Shown one piece after another: positions 10,426 through 23,200 of a stretch of 64,000 bases of DNA (the first letter of the stretch is position 1; the number at the start of each line of letters is the position of its first letter). The stretch lies in assembly GCF_000471905.2 (NCBI RefSeq), contig NW_006498102.1:1314161-1378160 (forward strand), in the 5' to 3' direction. The position numbers were made by a program, and so were the translations under genes. The stretch is from Amborella trichopoda (Eukaryota > Streptophyta > Magnoliopsida > Amborellales > Amborellaceae). The notes under the pieces were generated by a model. It searched no databases and was not told the origin of the DNA. It saw only the letters and a program-made list of their open reading frames with translations.

Positions 10426-11876
10426 GTGGTACCGACCCTCTTATTCTCTCTCCTCTCTCACTCTTCAAGATGCACCCACGAACTTAAGCAAGAATTGAAA
10501 ACTTTATTGAATGATTGAAGAATGAACCCAAGAGTGTTTTACAATTAGGCATTGCATATTTATATAGAATTGGGCCCAAACATGGGTGGATACCAAAAAA
10601 ACTACCCAAAATTGAAGATAATAACAATTTAATTGAATTAAAAGAAATTCTAAAAATGGGTGCAAAATGATTGGTTTGCCGCAGCCTAACAATGTGTGGA
10701 ATTTTGGAACAGTCCCTGCTGCTGCCCGAGAACTTGCGTGATCTTTCATGACTGATTTGGTGTTGTTTTAATGCCCGTTTGATCGAAGGGTAATTGTTTT
10801 CTTGTAGGGCTTAGCATGATGATCGATTTGATACCAACTTAGAGCCATGAGTTATATTTTTAAGTCATGATCATGAGACTTGAAATTTGCTTAAATCTTG
10901 AAAACTTTGGATCGATAGTGTGCTCGTTTCTTGATGTTTTTCTTCGGTTTCTTCACTGAATCACACTGCATGCTGTCATGATCACATTGCAACAAACGCA
11001 ACTCGATTTCGTGTCTGGAAGAAGATTTTGCCCTCTTGAGTTTTTGACCGGAATCTTGAATCTGCCAGCCAGAATTTATAGCAGCTTCATTGCCTTTGGG
11101 TGTAAACTCCAATAATTCATCGTACGCAGGGTTCGGACCAGATATAGCCTCGAACCTTACTTACATAATATAATTGGTTTCACGTTGATCAGGTAAACGA
11201 GCGTCGTGATTTGGCCGCTGGAGTGAGGCGTGCTACTGCTGAATTTTCTGTAATTTTCTTCACGGATCAGCAACTTCTATCTAGTTTTATCCCTGCTCGA
11301 GCATCGTTATGGGGTGTACCACATATCGAAATGCTCGTCTTAATAAGACGAACATGCTCACAAATTTTGAGCGGGATCCTACTTGGAACAAGTGAGATAT
11401 AAGCCCCAAAAGTCACTGCTCGTGACTGTGAAAACAACCACCTTTAATGGTGTTTTGGTTCATGATGGCCATACGAGAATAGTGTGCAGCCTACCCCTTT
11501 TTGGTATTTTACCCATAACTTTGTCTTGGAATGTCTGATTAAACTGAAACTTGATCTGTAGGGGTTTTCGACCGTGGTAGATCTAATGGCGTTGGTCCTA
11601 CATCTGTTTGACGCACCACAAATATATTTCTAGTTATAGGGTCCATTTTAGGGTGCCAAAGGCCGATTTTGTCGAAATTATTTTTTGTGTTCACTACCTT
11701 AGATATGTTTGATTGCGATGAAACTTGACAAGTGGTCTTTTGAAGTGCTTATGAAGATCTTAACCAGTTTTAGGGCCATTCTGAGACTGTCGAAATTTCC
11801 ACTGTATGTTGAGGCTTTGTTGACTTGCTTCCTCTTTATTCCGCATCAAGTACCAATGCGCTGAAAAATGTGTTCA

Positions 11877-13060
11877 AATAGAGTGCATCATCAAACTTGG
11901 CATATCATATATGGGTAAATTAGAAAGAGATGAATTGATCAGAGTTATTCGTCCACCAAAGGACAAATTTTTTGCATTCCATAAATCGAATGTAACATTA
12001 GCTCTTTTCACCACAGGATCCCATACCTCCTTTGGTAGCCTAGAGTTCGAAATAGGCATACCCAAATATATTAGCGGAAATGATTCAAGTTTGCAATTCA
12101 TTACTTGGGCAAAGTGGTGAACCTCAGCTGCCGCACACCCAACCCCAATAATTGATGTTTTACTAAAATTAACTTTAAAACCTAAAGCCACCTCAAAACA
12201 TCTAAAGAATCTTCTTATATGTAAAATATGATTCAATTGTGCCCCACAAAATATTATTGTATCATTTGCATACTGGAAATGAGATACAAAAGGAGAATCT
12301 TGAAAACCATGGAACCAAAGTCTATGTTCCACATTATTAATCATAAGGCTGAAGGCTTCACCCACCAAAGTAAAATAGGAAAGGAGACAAAGGGTCACCT
12401 TGTCTTAACCCCTTGCTGCTTTAAAAAAACATTTTAGACTCCCATTTACCAAAACTGAGAAATGGGCCGAAGAAAGACACCCATTAATCCATGTCCTCCA
12501 TACCTCTCCAAAACCCATGCACCTTAAAATCTCATCTAGCACTTTCCATTCCACCCTATCATATCTAGTTTTAACAAAATTCCCAACTCCCTACTCTGAA
12601 CTCTCGAGTGAATACATTCTTGGGCAATGAGAACCCCATCTATAATCATCCTGCCACTAATAAATGAGGATTATATTCCAACGACTATAAGAGGCAAGAC
12701 CATTTTCAATCTCTCACCTAGAATCTTAGAGATAATTTTATATAAACTATTGAGCAAACTGGTAAGACTACTGTCACCAATACTTGAAATTGAAATTTTC
12801 TTAGGGATTAAAGCAATAAAAGTATAATTAATACCCATGCTCAAAATACCCCTATCAAAAACTCATTAACCATTAATAGCAATTCATCTTTAAGAAGAGT
12901 CCAAAATTTGTGAAAGAAGACTAATGGAAAACCATATGGTCCAGGAGCCTTGTTTCCTGGTAGAGCAAACACTGCTATTTTCAACTCTTTTATCTCCACC
13001 TTCCTTTCTAAAAACAATCTCTCAGCCTGTGGTAGTAATTTAGAAAGGACTCCATCCAAA
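11877..13060 (-). pseudogene. LINE-1 reverse transcriptase (decayed)
   Basis: The - strand encodes most of an L1-type RT in pieces. Fingers: the Gly-Asn-Lys-Ala-Pro-Gly-Pro-x-Gly-Phe-Pro motif near 12940. Palm: Gln-Tyr-Ala-Asn-Asp-Thr near 12270, where the usual Tyr-Ala-Asp-Asp has lost its first Asp. Thumb: the Tyr-Leu-Gly-Met-Pro-Ile motif near 12055. Between 12400 and 12840 the frame is interrupted by stops. The sequence stops abruptly at the insertion boundary and continues at 8497. Confidence 0.85.
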
Positions 13061-13468
13061 TTAACCTGGAAAGGAACTTCTGAAGAAATTTTTTTTCGAA
13101 AGGTTTTACAAATTCCAACTCCTAGGCCTCTACATATTCTTCATTAAACCCTGGAAATATAATACTAGAAACATCATTCTACTTCCTTCTAACATTAGCA
13201 ATAGAATGAAAAAACTTCCTATTAAGATCTCATTCCTTTAGCCATTTCACATGAGGTCGTTGTTTCCCATACACCTCCTCAGATTTTAATAAACTGTGAA
13301 ACAAAATTACTAAAACCCTTCTCTCACCCATCGAACCTCTGATACATGTCCATTCAAATCTATTTCTTCATCTATAGATTTGATCAGACTCAAAAGTATC
13401 AACGATATAAAACTTAATATTGGAATTATGATATTTTCTCCACTGTAACAAACTACTCTTTAAAATCA

Positions 13469-14325
13469 TCAATTTTTTGAAAACTCATAACTATGCCACC
13501 CCAAGACCTCTATATGACTCCACACATTCTTAATCAGCTCCACCACTTCTAGTTCCTCCAACCAAAAAGCCTCCATCCTGAATCGCCGATAACTCGAAGA
13601 AATAGAGTCAGATTGTAATAACAATGCAGTATGATTAGAAGTGAACTTTCCAAGGGCATTGACTTTAACCAAAGGAAATTGTGATTCCCTATTACCAGAT
13701 ATCAAGAACCAATCTAATTTACTGAGAAACAAATTCTGCACACTATTATTAGACCAAGTAAAGGTTGTACCATTCAAAGGCAACTCAATCAACTCATGGA
13801 AGTTAATGAAATCATTAAACATCCGCATATTTGAATTAATAGAAATATTCTAAGAGATTTCATCCGGCCATCTAATAAAGTTAAAAATCCCCTCCCAAGC
13901 AAACATGTAGATTAACCGTAGAAATAACAACAGTTAGATCATGAAAAAAGAGGCCTTCAAATTTTGAGTATTCGGACCATAAACATTAACCACAAGCCAC
14001 CTAAAAGAAGAAAAAGATCCTTCTACCACAATAGCTGCCAAATTGTCCATCAGTATAACATCTATACAAGCAAAAACCGAAGAATCCCAAATTAACCACA
14101 AACCACCCGAAGCCCCAACTACATCTACCTCTACACAACTTGCCCTCGACTCCAAAATTCAAAAACATACATTAATGAAGGACTGGGAAGTTTGGTTTCT
14201 TGGAGCATCAAAATTTCTGGTTTATGCTTACGGATCAATAAAGCTAGCTCCTGCTTTCGCCGCATATTCCCCAATCCCCTGGTGTTCCAACTAAGTACTT
14301 TCATTAGGAAACGATGCTTCACCAA
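13469..14325 (-). pseudogene. LINE-1 apurinic/apyrimidinic-type endonuclease (decayed)
   Basis: The - strand reads Met-Lys-Val-Leu-Ser-Trp-Asn-Thr-Arg-Gly-Leu-Gly at about 14305, the typical start of a plant LINE endonuclease. Pro-Glu-Ile-Leu-Met-Leu-Gln-Glu-Thr-Lys follows (catalytic Glu region). Next come Gly-Leu-Trp-Leu-Ile-Trp-Asp, Val-Asn-Val-Tyr-Gly-Pro near 13990, and Thr-Phe-Thr-Trp-Ser-Asn near 13760. The final Ser-Asn-His-Thr (catalytic His) is near 13640. Several stops break the frame. This domain nicks target DNA to prime reverse transcription. Confidence 0.85.
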
Positions 14326-14459
14326 CACTGACAGAGGAGGTTGAGATGCAAAGTTCGAACTTGTATTATAATTGTATGCTGAGAAAACCTCCTTTGGTTC
14401 ACCAAAACAAATACCTTGACCAGATATCAGCATTGATTGTTTATTTGCCAAAATCTAAG

Positions 14460-15450
14460 AGAATGCAGCAGTGATTTCCCTTTTCCTTTAGGGGTTACAT
14501 TGCTTGCACCTCCATAGGGACAACTATCTTCTCTTACACAACATTCTCACTTCCTGAAGCCACAAAACTTGACACATTTGCAATTTGATCTTCAACATCC
14601 TCTCCCCTGACACCTTCCTTTAAGATGTCCTTCTCCATGGCAGCCTTCGCTCGATCTCTAAATAACTCTACCACCACAGTATCTGAAACATTAAAAAATG
14701 CCCCCATCACCGACATCGCGTCTAAGATTTGGGCATTTGAATTATCCAAAGTAGTGTCCCTCACCCCAACACAATCATAGTTCTCCATCACATTAACGTC
14801 AATCAATTTCTCTCCCACTCCAAAATGAACAAAATTCTTCGTCTCCGCTACAACAAAATGATCGAAGTTCTCTATATTACCAATGTTCGCCACCACACCC
14901 CCATCAACCAAGTTCACGAAGGCCCTCGCTCCCATAACATTTTCAGCCATCAAATCAATATCGTCTTCATAATGAGTCGCAGCCAGAAGGGGTAAATCTA
15001 AAAATGGAGCATCAACACCACCCACTAACATCTCGTTATTCACAGCCATCGCCACCTCCCCTCAATAAAGACATAACTTTGGCCAGGAAGAATCACTTCT
15101 AGAGGATGAGCGAAATCAACTACTTCTTCCGGCCAACTGTTTGAAATATCATTAAAACAAACAATGACCGAGTCTACGTTTAGATGATTCACCTTAATGT
15201 CATCTTTGGTCACCACTAACGGCAGTCCCTACTCTTCACTAGGCACCTTAAGATCTACTGAATTCTGACTTCCATGTGCTATCTTTCCAAAGAACTGATA
15301 CTTCTCCGGCCCAAAACTGATTAAGAAACTGTCAAAGACAATTTTTATCAATAGAAAGTAATAGCCTTACAATTGCACGAAGCTCTAGATCAGCCACCAT
15401 TAGAGCCATAATAGGTGAATCATGACTACCACTACTCCTCAAAGAAGACA
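14460..15450 (-). pseudogene. LINE-1 5' region, ORF1-like (decayed)
   Basis: An acidic, Val/Asn/Glu-rich open stretch of 173 codons lies at 14534-15055, immediately upstream of the endonuclease. Above it, around 15350-15445, the - strand reads Met-Ala-Leu-Met-Val-Ala-Asp-Leu-Glu-Leu-Arg-Ala-Ile-Val-Arg, resembling the region between the RNA-binding module and endonuclease of plant LINEs. I could not place the exact 5' end or find a matching target duplication for the TAGCCTACC next to the poly(T). Confidence 0.5.
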
Positions 15451-16426
15451 TAACTCCACTATAAAAATTAGGATCTTTTAGTAACTTTTTTGTCTAGGGG
15501 CATTTTAGATTATTAATCAGGGCAAAGTAAAAATTCTTGATAGAAAGAGAAGTATTTATTAAATATAGTGTAGGGTGGCATCATCCACATGAGGTGTAAC
15601 ATCATTGAGATGGAGCAATGATTGTTTCTTAATCACTAGTAAAATGTCATTAGTTTCTTAGATAAATATATATCCTACACCTCTTAACGATAGAAAATGA
15701 TGCTACTAAAAAAATCTTACATTACAAAATAAGGGGCAATGAGTATCTAAAAATGTTGAGTACATTAAAGAAATACTCGTATGTATGATTACCCTGATAT
15801 AATCCATTGATATAAATAAATAAAAGCAACAAATGGCCCTAAGACTTTCATAGATATTTTGTTCAATTTATTTTTTGTAAATTATTTTTTTAATATTCTT
15901 ATTATGTGCGACTTGATAAGAAAAGTGGACGACCCAAATTTCATGTGAATTGAATTTTTTTTAAAAGATTAAAATTAAAATACGATATGCAAGAATGACT
16001 ATCATATCAATCCAAATTCAATCAGCCTACGGAAGGACATGATCTTTTTCCTATATATATATATAATATGCATGTATGTATACATATATTGGGGCTGACT
16101 TGAGCTCGGACCCAACCTGATTCCGACTTGAATCTAGAGTTTTAGACCTGGAACCAACCTATCTTGTCCAAATCTTGAATCCAGACCTAGATAGCCCTTG
16201 CCACCCCGATCGCAATTTAATTACTTGCCACCGCAAAGGGAACAAACTATCCATCCTTCTCATCAGCTGCCTGGCTTATCCGTTGCTGATACACTCACCG
16301 TTTTCTCCTGGAAAACTGTTGTTACAGAGAGCCATCATCTGCTGCACTTCTCTCTCTATAGTATTCTCTCTAAGTACAGCAAAATCCTTAGCAAACCAAT
16401 GCTGTAAAGAAACCCCTAACTCACAG
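15451..16426 (+). promoter_or_regulatory. 5' flank and 5' UTR of the CRM-domain gene
   Basis: AT-rich DNA between the LINE-1 remnant and the start codon. It includes an AT microsatellite near 16048-16064. No clear TATA box position can be assigned, and no transcription start can be read. A frame in phase with the gene is open from an ATG at 16175, but the better start is at 16427 (see the gene entry). CT-rich words near 16350-16372 (CTTCTCTCTCTATAGTATTC) resemble plant pyrimidine-patch leaders. Confidence 0.4.
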
Positions 16427-17215
16427 ATGGCTCTCTCTCCTCTGAGATTCACAGACATTCCCTTCCCTTTCTCCCTCTACACCCGCACTCCCCCAATAAG
16501 AAGAACCCTTTCTACCTTCTCCATCTTCAGTGCTTCATCAACCACCCGAAACCCTAAAAATCCTCCAATTCAGAGCAGAACCAGTTCCAATCCTAATCCT
16601 AAGCCTTTTCCGAAGAACCCACCTTCTTCATGGCTCAACAAATGGACCCAAAGCGATCCAAGCTCTAACCCTAATTCTCGAACAAGTAGCGAAGAAGACA
16701 GGGTTCAGTACTTTGACGGAGATAAAGGACGGAGTGCTATCCATCGAATAGTGGATCGCCTTAGAAATCTAGGCTTAAGCGACGGAGATGGAGATGATGA
16801 CTCAAAGGATTTGCCTTGGGGCTCCAGAGAAAAAGGGAATTTGGATGATAAGGATTTAGGGTTTCTTCTTCAGAAGACATGGGAAAGGCCTGACCAAGTT
16901 GTTAATGGGGATAGAATTTCAGATGCTCTTTTGCCATGGGAGAGGAGTGAGGAGGGAGAATATGAGACCAAGAAAGAGAAGAGTAGGCGAATAAAGGCAC
17001 CCACTTTAGCTGAATTGACTATTGAGGATTCAGAGCTTAGGAGGTTGAGGAAGCTTGGTATTACTCTTAGAGAGAGAATCAATGTTCCAAAAGCTGGAGT
17101 TACACAGGCTGTTTTGGAGAAGATACACATGGCTTGGAGGAAGTCTGAGCTTGTGAGGCTGAAGTTTCATGAGACACTTGTTCATGATATGAAGACAGCT
17201 CATGAGATTGTGGAG
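16427..17215 (+). CDS. CFM3: CFM3-like exon 1: transit peptide and start of CRM1
   Basis: 263 codons, ending in phase 0 at a GTTTGT donor after His-Glu-Ile-Val-Glu. I chose ATG 16427 because it opens Met-Ala-Leu-Ser-Pro-Leu-Arg-Phe, a normal plastid-targeting start. The in-frame ATG at 16175 would add 84 residues rich in Cys and Leu that do not resemble a conserved N-terminus. CRM1 begins at Leu-Ala-Glu-Leu-Thr-Ile-Glu-Asp, about residue 194, and is cut in two by the 7.7-kb intron 1. Confidence 0.88.
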
Positions 17216-20200
17216 GTTTGTGAATTTGATATCAAAATTTTTAATTAGTTTCTGAAAGTCTTGACGTGGGTTATTGAATGGAATGCTAGTTCATTTGATC
17301 TGTGTTTAACCTCAAATTTTATATTGGCTCCTAAATGCAATCCTGTTTCTTTGCATTTGGTTTGATAATTTCTCTAATATTTGTGAATGATGCTGACAAT
17401 GTTCTTAGTGGGTTCTTAAATTTATTCTCATGTATCTGAATTGGTTTATATAACTCTCACTAGCTTGTAAAGGTTTGTGAATATAATCATGAAATTTTTA
17501 ATGCTGTTCTTAAATTTAACGTTCAGTTTTTGTATTAGGGTTGAGAAATCCTACATGTTTACGAGTCTAATCTCAAAATTTTCTCACTTGTTTATATATT
17601 GAATTTTAAGTCTTTTTTATCAGGTTCTATTATTTGGTTAGTTGGTAATTGGGGATTCATGTTTTTTTTTTTTTCACTCCTATTAAATGATGCTGAAGGG
17701 AAGTTCTATAGGACAACGTTGACACCAGCTTTGCTTTATGGGATGGAATGTTGGGCGGTGAAGAAACAACATACCCATAGGATGAGTGTAGCTGAGATGA
17801 GAATGTTACAATGGATAAGTGGCAAGACACGAAAGGATAGAATTCAAAATGAATACATTCGAGGGAAACTTAGGGATGGTTCCAAAAGGTGACAAATAAG
17901 GGAAAGTAGACTTAGGTGGACTGACGATGTTCAATGCAGACCCAATACAACACCTGTTAGGAGGTGTGATTTGGTTCAAGTGGAAGGCTTTAGAAAGGCA
18001 AGGCAAAGGCTCAAAAAGACATGGATAAAAGTAATGAGAAAAGACATGGGGATTTATGGTCTTAATGAGGGTATGACCCTTGATAGAGACAATGGAGGAT
18101 TCGTGTAGATGACCCCCAATAGTTGGGATAAAGTTATGATGATGATGATGATTGTTTTTTTGCACTCCAGTACCATTTATATAAGGGTGTGGTTTGCATA
18201 AGGTTGCAACCTTAAACAATCCAATTAAGGCGCACCTCCAAATTTTATCATATGATGTAATTTTGGGTTTAAAAATTTCATAGAATTGCCTAAAAATCGA
18301 TTTCCAACTCTATTTATAAAATTTTAAACTCCAAAAATAGTTCAAATCAAGTATATCTATAAACATATGAAAATCTTGAAAATGGACGGTTTAGATAATG
18401 TGTTGTAAGTGCACTAGTTTTTGGACTCAAAATGTTTTTCTTTTTCATAGTTATACATTACAGTGTCGAGATGATCAATTAGAGGGCTTTTCAACATTAA
18501 AACAACATTTTTTTGTGATAAATGTTAACTTTTGTATCGCTATAAAAAGAGGGAGTACAAGTTTTGGTTAATCCGAGAGTACCCACTAGACAGGACTCTC
18601 GGTAAAAAAGAATAGGTCCCCTTACAAAGTTTACAGTGAGTACACAAAACTAGGATTATAAAAGTTTACAAAGTTTACAGTGAGTACACAAAAATTGACC
18701 CCTTACAAAGTTTACAGAGAGTTTACAAAAGTGGGCTAAGAAAGTTGCCCGTACACAGTAAGTTGTTCTTGTAAGTTTATCCTCAATGGTCCAGAGCAGC
18801 AAGGGACCGGGTCTAGTCTTCGTCATGGGCGCTAGCCCCATCCTTCGCCAGGAGGTCGGCGAGCTTGTTTGACGTCCTCGAGGTGTGCATCCAGGAGACG
18901 GCCATATCCCTGCAGGTGTGAACAATCTCATCATAAATCGGTGCCAGATACCAAGGGGGTGTAGACCTCCCGGTTGCCCAAGTAATGATGTTTAAAGCAT
19001 TACCCTCCACTAGTAGGTGTTGCCTCCAAGATCGATCGAAGCTTTGCAAGCCCTTGAGAAGGGCCATTGATTCGGCATACTAGGAATCTTGAAGGCCAAG
19101 ATATTTGGAGTAGGTGAAGATGATATTACGTTGGTGATCTCTAAAGACACCACCTGCTCCTGTGTGGCTGGGGTTCCCCAAGGAGCACCCATCGAAGTTT
19201 AGCTTTATAGCTCCGTCAAGAGGTGGCTTTCAGATGGTTGATCTTTTCTCCTTCCTTGGTTGGTGGACAAGAATATTCTTCCATTGACTAAGGAAGGAGT
19301 TTGTAGGGATACCATTGAAGAGGTGTTGGTTTGACGCCCAGAAGGTTACCGAGGACATAACCTTGTGAAAGAGGGTTGGGACCAGGCTGATTTGTCCTTC
19401 GAAAACTCTGGCGTTTCTTTCTGTCCAGATTACCCAAATGGTTGTTGCCATCGCTGCCTTCCATAGGATTTTACCGGCCTTCGGCCATTGAGAGGCCAAA
19501 TCGACAACTATTAGGTCTCTAACCGTCAGTGGTGTTACCCAGTGGACACCAAACAGTTGTAGTAAAAGGCTCCAGAGGTCGTGGGCAGGGTTACAATAGA
19601 TGAAAAGGTGAGGATTGGATTCCTCCTCACACAAACACATGATGCATCTGTTGGGGATTGGGATCCCTTTCTTTTGTAAGTAGTCGATTGTAAGTACCTT
19701 TTGGGAACCCGCTATCCAAATGAAAGTTTGCACCTTGGGAGGTGCTATACTATTCCAAATTTGGGCAAGAACCGATGGGGGATTAAGTGGGAAATTGGGA
19801 AGTTGAATGAGTTTCTTGTAGAAGGAGGCCACAGAAGAGGCCCCTGATGGAGTGAGGGACTGTACCAGTTGTTCCCGTCCTTGTGTTGGGAGGAAAGAAT
19901 GGTGCAATATTGCTGACAGGGAGATAAAGTGGTTTGTTTCCTCCTCAGAGAGGTTTCTTCTGAAAGAGGGGTTCCACTTTCTTCGACCTCCCTCCAGCAC
20001 CGTTTCGTCCTCTATTGTGGCATCTCTGTTCGCTGCGATAGAGTAAAGGGATGAATAGAGGTCCCTCAGTGGTGCGTGTCCTAGCCAGAGGTCTGACCAG
20101 AAGCGCACTCTTGTTCCTTCTCTTGGGTGAAACCTGATGTGTTTTTTGAATAATGTGAGAGAGGAGGTGAAAGATTTCTATGCTCTTGACGCATTGGTCC

Positions 20201-23200
20201 AAGGTGTCCTCTTTAGCACCCAAGCGTTTTGAGGAATCTTGTATTTACTCTGTAGTACTTGAGCCCAGAGAGAGTCTGTTTGAGTGGCCAGACGCCACCA
20301 CCATTTCCCTAGGAGGGCCAAGTTGAGTTTCCTTAAGAGCTTGATTCCCAACCCCCCCTGATTTTTGGGTAGGCAAACTTTATCCCAGGAAATTAAATAG
20401 ACTTTGGTTTTCTCGGTCTAACCTGACCGGAGAAAGTTCCTCATGAGTTGATCGAGTCGATTAGCCATTGAAGTAGGTATTTGAAAAAGAGACATAAGGT
20501 ACACAGGTGCATTGGCCAAGGTTGCTTTGATTAGAGTGGTTCTTCTTGCTTGAGAGAGGTATCTCCCTTTCCACCATGTCAAGCGTCTATCAACCTTGTC
20601 AATCACATGGGACCAATGTCTCTTTTTAGGTTTGCCCAGCCCGAGGGATAGACCCAGATAAGTTGTTGGGAAGTCCTCAACTTTACACTCCCAATTTGGA
20701 ATGAGCTCTCTGATTTGGGCATTGGTAATAGCTATACCCATCATTTTTTATTTTTTCCATATTGCCCTTGAATCCTGTGGCCAATTGAAAACATTTCAGA
20801 AAGAGTCTCAAGTTATCCACTTCTTGGGGAGATAGATGCATCAAGGAATACCAAAGTGTCGTTTGCGTATTGCAGATGAGACACTATAGGCCCATGGTGG
20901 GAGGTTTTGAAATCTATGAGGAGACCAGCCTGGTAAACATGAGACAAGGACCGGCTAAAGACTTCAACTGATATGGCGAAGAGGAAAGGGGAGAGGGGGT
21001 CCCCTTGGCGTAATGCCCTCGAGGGGGGGAAGAATCCTCTTGGGGTGCCGTTGATGAGTATCAAAAAATGTGGATGAGAGTAACAACCTCTCATCCACAT
21101 TCTCCAACGATCCCTGAAACCCATTCTTGCCATATTCTTATCCAGAACGGACCAATCGACGTGGTCATACGCTTTCTCCCAGTCGATCTTGAAGATGAGG
21201 CCGGCCTTTTTTTGCCAAATGCCTGGAGTGGATACACTCGTGGGCAATTAGCGCACCGTCCAGGATCTGCTTATCTTTAATGAAGGCCATCTGTGAAGAT
21301 GAGATAGTACAAGGGAGGATTTGTTGTAGTCTTGATGCCAGCACCTTCGCCAAGATTTTATAGGAGGAGTTGAGCAAATGGGCAGGACGAAAGTCCTTAA
21401 GTTCCTTGGCCCCTTTTATCTTAGGGACCAAGGCTATGAAGGTAGCATTAATGGCTTTGTGGAGTATTCCCTGGTGGAAAAATTCAATGAAGAAACTCAT
21501 GAAGTCAGGGCAGAAAGTTTCCTAGAAGATTTTGAAGGGGGCAATGGGAAACCGATCAGGGCCTCGAGCTTTCTTTTTTGCAGGTCGTCTAAATCTTTCA
21601 CGACTTCCTCTTCTAAGAAGGGATGCTCCAACCATTGAGCTTGTTCTTCCGACAAGGTATGAAAGTCGAGGTCAGCCACGGTAGGTCTAGGGCCTCGCGG
21701 AGCAGCATAAAGGTTCTGGAAGAAAGAAAGAATAACTGACTCGATTTCTCCTGGCTGAACCAGATAACCATTTTTGGATTTGAAGAAATGCGTATTATGG
21801 TCCCCTGCTTTGAGCCAATTGACTCTAGATCTCTGGAACCAGTAGAGCTCCTCTTTTTTGAGGGTGGAAAAGTAATCGAGTTTGGTTTGGGTTCTTAGGT
21901 CTGCTTCAGAGGTTGTCAGAGGATGAGACTCCTCAAGGCGGTCAATTTCTTGGATGGACAAGAGAAGAGAGGACTTAACTTGGGAGTAGTTTCTTGGGAT
22001 GCACTGACTCCAAGTTTTAAGGGAAGCTTTAAGGAGTTGAATTTTAGATTGGAGTTTGGAACCTGCTCTTCTTGCTACCTAGTTAGAGAATGAGTTCCAC
22101 CAAGTGGGAATCAATGATGGAAGGGATTTTTCTTCTAATCAGGCCAGTTCAAATCTGAAGGGTTTAGGACCTCTATTCAGGGCTTGGGTGCACAGAAGCA
22201 TGGGGCAATGATCAGAAGTGGGTTTAGGCTAGGCCATGGCGTGGGATCCTTGAAAACGTTCCCCCAATTCAGGGCTAGCAGGAACCTGTCGAGTTTTGAG
22301 AGAGTAGGTTGGGGAGAGTGGTTGGACCAAGTGAAATGCTTTCCATGAAGACGAATGTCTAGGAGATTGTTCTTGAAGATGAAGTCCGAGAATTCCGTCA
22401 TTCCATGGGAGATGTGGGAGCTGGAGTTCGTCTCATGAGACCAACAGGTTATGTTGAAATCCCCATGCAAGCACTTGACTCGGTGAGGAAGGGAAGCTAC
22501 AAAATCCAGTTCAGTCCAGAGACGAGATTGCAGGGATGAAGCGCAGGGACCATAAATGGGCAAGAATTTTCATTCTAAGCCATTTGAGATGCAAGAGAGG
22601 AGGATAGTAACCGAAAAATCCCCAATATGTGAGGATTGAAGGAGGTGTTTTGTGGGGTCCCAAATCACCCAGATTCCCCTTGAGGCCCCAACCGCAGGTA
22701 GGACAGCCCACTGGCAAGGCCTCCTACCCCATACTTGGTGAATGAGGTGGAGAGAGGGCTCGGGGTAGTTTGGTTTCAGTGAGGGCAAGGATAGTGGGAC
22801 GGTGTTTCAAGGCCAGGTCCTTGACAGCTTCCCTTTTGGAAGGGTGTCCCAGGCCTCTAATGTTCCATGAGAGGATCTTCATGGAGGTAGAGAAGGAGGA
22901 TAGACAGAGGCTAATCTAACAGACCGTCTCAAAGGTGGGGAGGAGGTAGAAATGGGGGAGTCTACAGTGGAGGGGCCACCATATGAGATAGATGAGAAAA
23001 GGTTAAGGAGCTCCCTTTTTCCCTTAAAGCTCACCTCTTGTCCACTCTGAGCATTTGTGAGGAAGAACCGGTGGGCGGGACTTTCAGGGCCATCATGCTG
23101 AAAGACCATAATGCGGAACAATTCCTTCATTCCATCCTGGTCATGGTCGTGCTCGTCCTCGTCGACCCCCTCATCATTGTCACTCGTTGAGGGGGGAGAG

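Larger units (their letters stand above)
8498..11876. mobile_element. Unidentified 3.4-kb insertion inside LINE-1
   Basis: The LINE-1 protein reads up to Leu-Pro-Ile-Tyr-Asp-Met-Pro-Ser-Leu on the 11877 side and resumes at Lys-Ile-Glu-Arg-Leu-Met-Arg-Asn-Phe on the 8497 side, so everything between is inserted. I found no transposase, RT or integrase. It contains a 57-bp minisatellite, a degenerate GA-rich tract, and an LTR-like stretch (TATATAAATATG on the - strand near 10555; TGGTATCAAATCG on the - strand near 10826, resembling an initiator-Met tRNA primer site). A non-autonomous LTR element is possible, but its long repeats were not found. Confidence 0.55.

Noticed and set aside
9062..10468. 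Long open frames on both strands around the minisatellite and GA tract
   Set aside because: Period-of-three repeats and purine runs produce open frames by chance; there is no start context, splice structure or known family.
10824..10840. Primer-binding-like TGGTATCAAATCG on the - strand as proof of an LTR element
   Set aside because: Only part matches the initiator-Met primer site, and no pair of long direct repeats could be found around it; kept only as a hint.
14534..15055. A 173-codon acidic frame as a possible host gene on the - strand
   Set aside because: It sits directly upstream of the LINE-1 endonuclease in the same orientation, matching the ORF1-hinge position of plant LINEs, and has no recognisable host family.
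16175..16426. In-frame upstream start that would lengthen the CRM-domain protein by 84 residues
   Set aside because: The added residues are Cys/Leu-rich with no transit-peptide character, and Met-Ala-Leu-Ser-Pro at 16427 is a normal plastid-targeting start. A cDNA 5' end would settle it.
17599..17892. A 97-codon frame in intron 1 that could be read as a gene
   Set aside because: Its second half is the C-terminal end of an RTE LINE protein and it continues in another frame to the TGATGATG tail, so it is a transposon fragment.
18545..18800. A clear poly(A) end for LINE-2
   Set aside because: No T run comparable with LINE-1 (6788) or LINE-3 (41057) is present, so the exact 3' border is left open.
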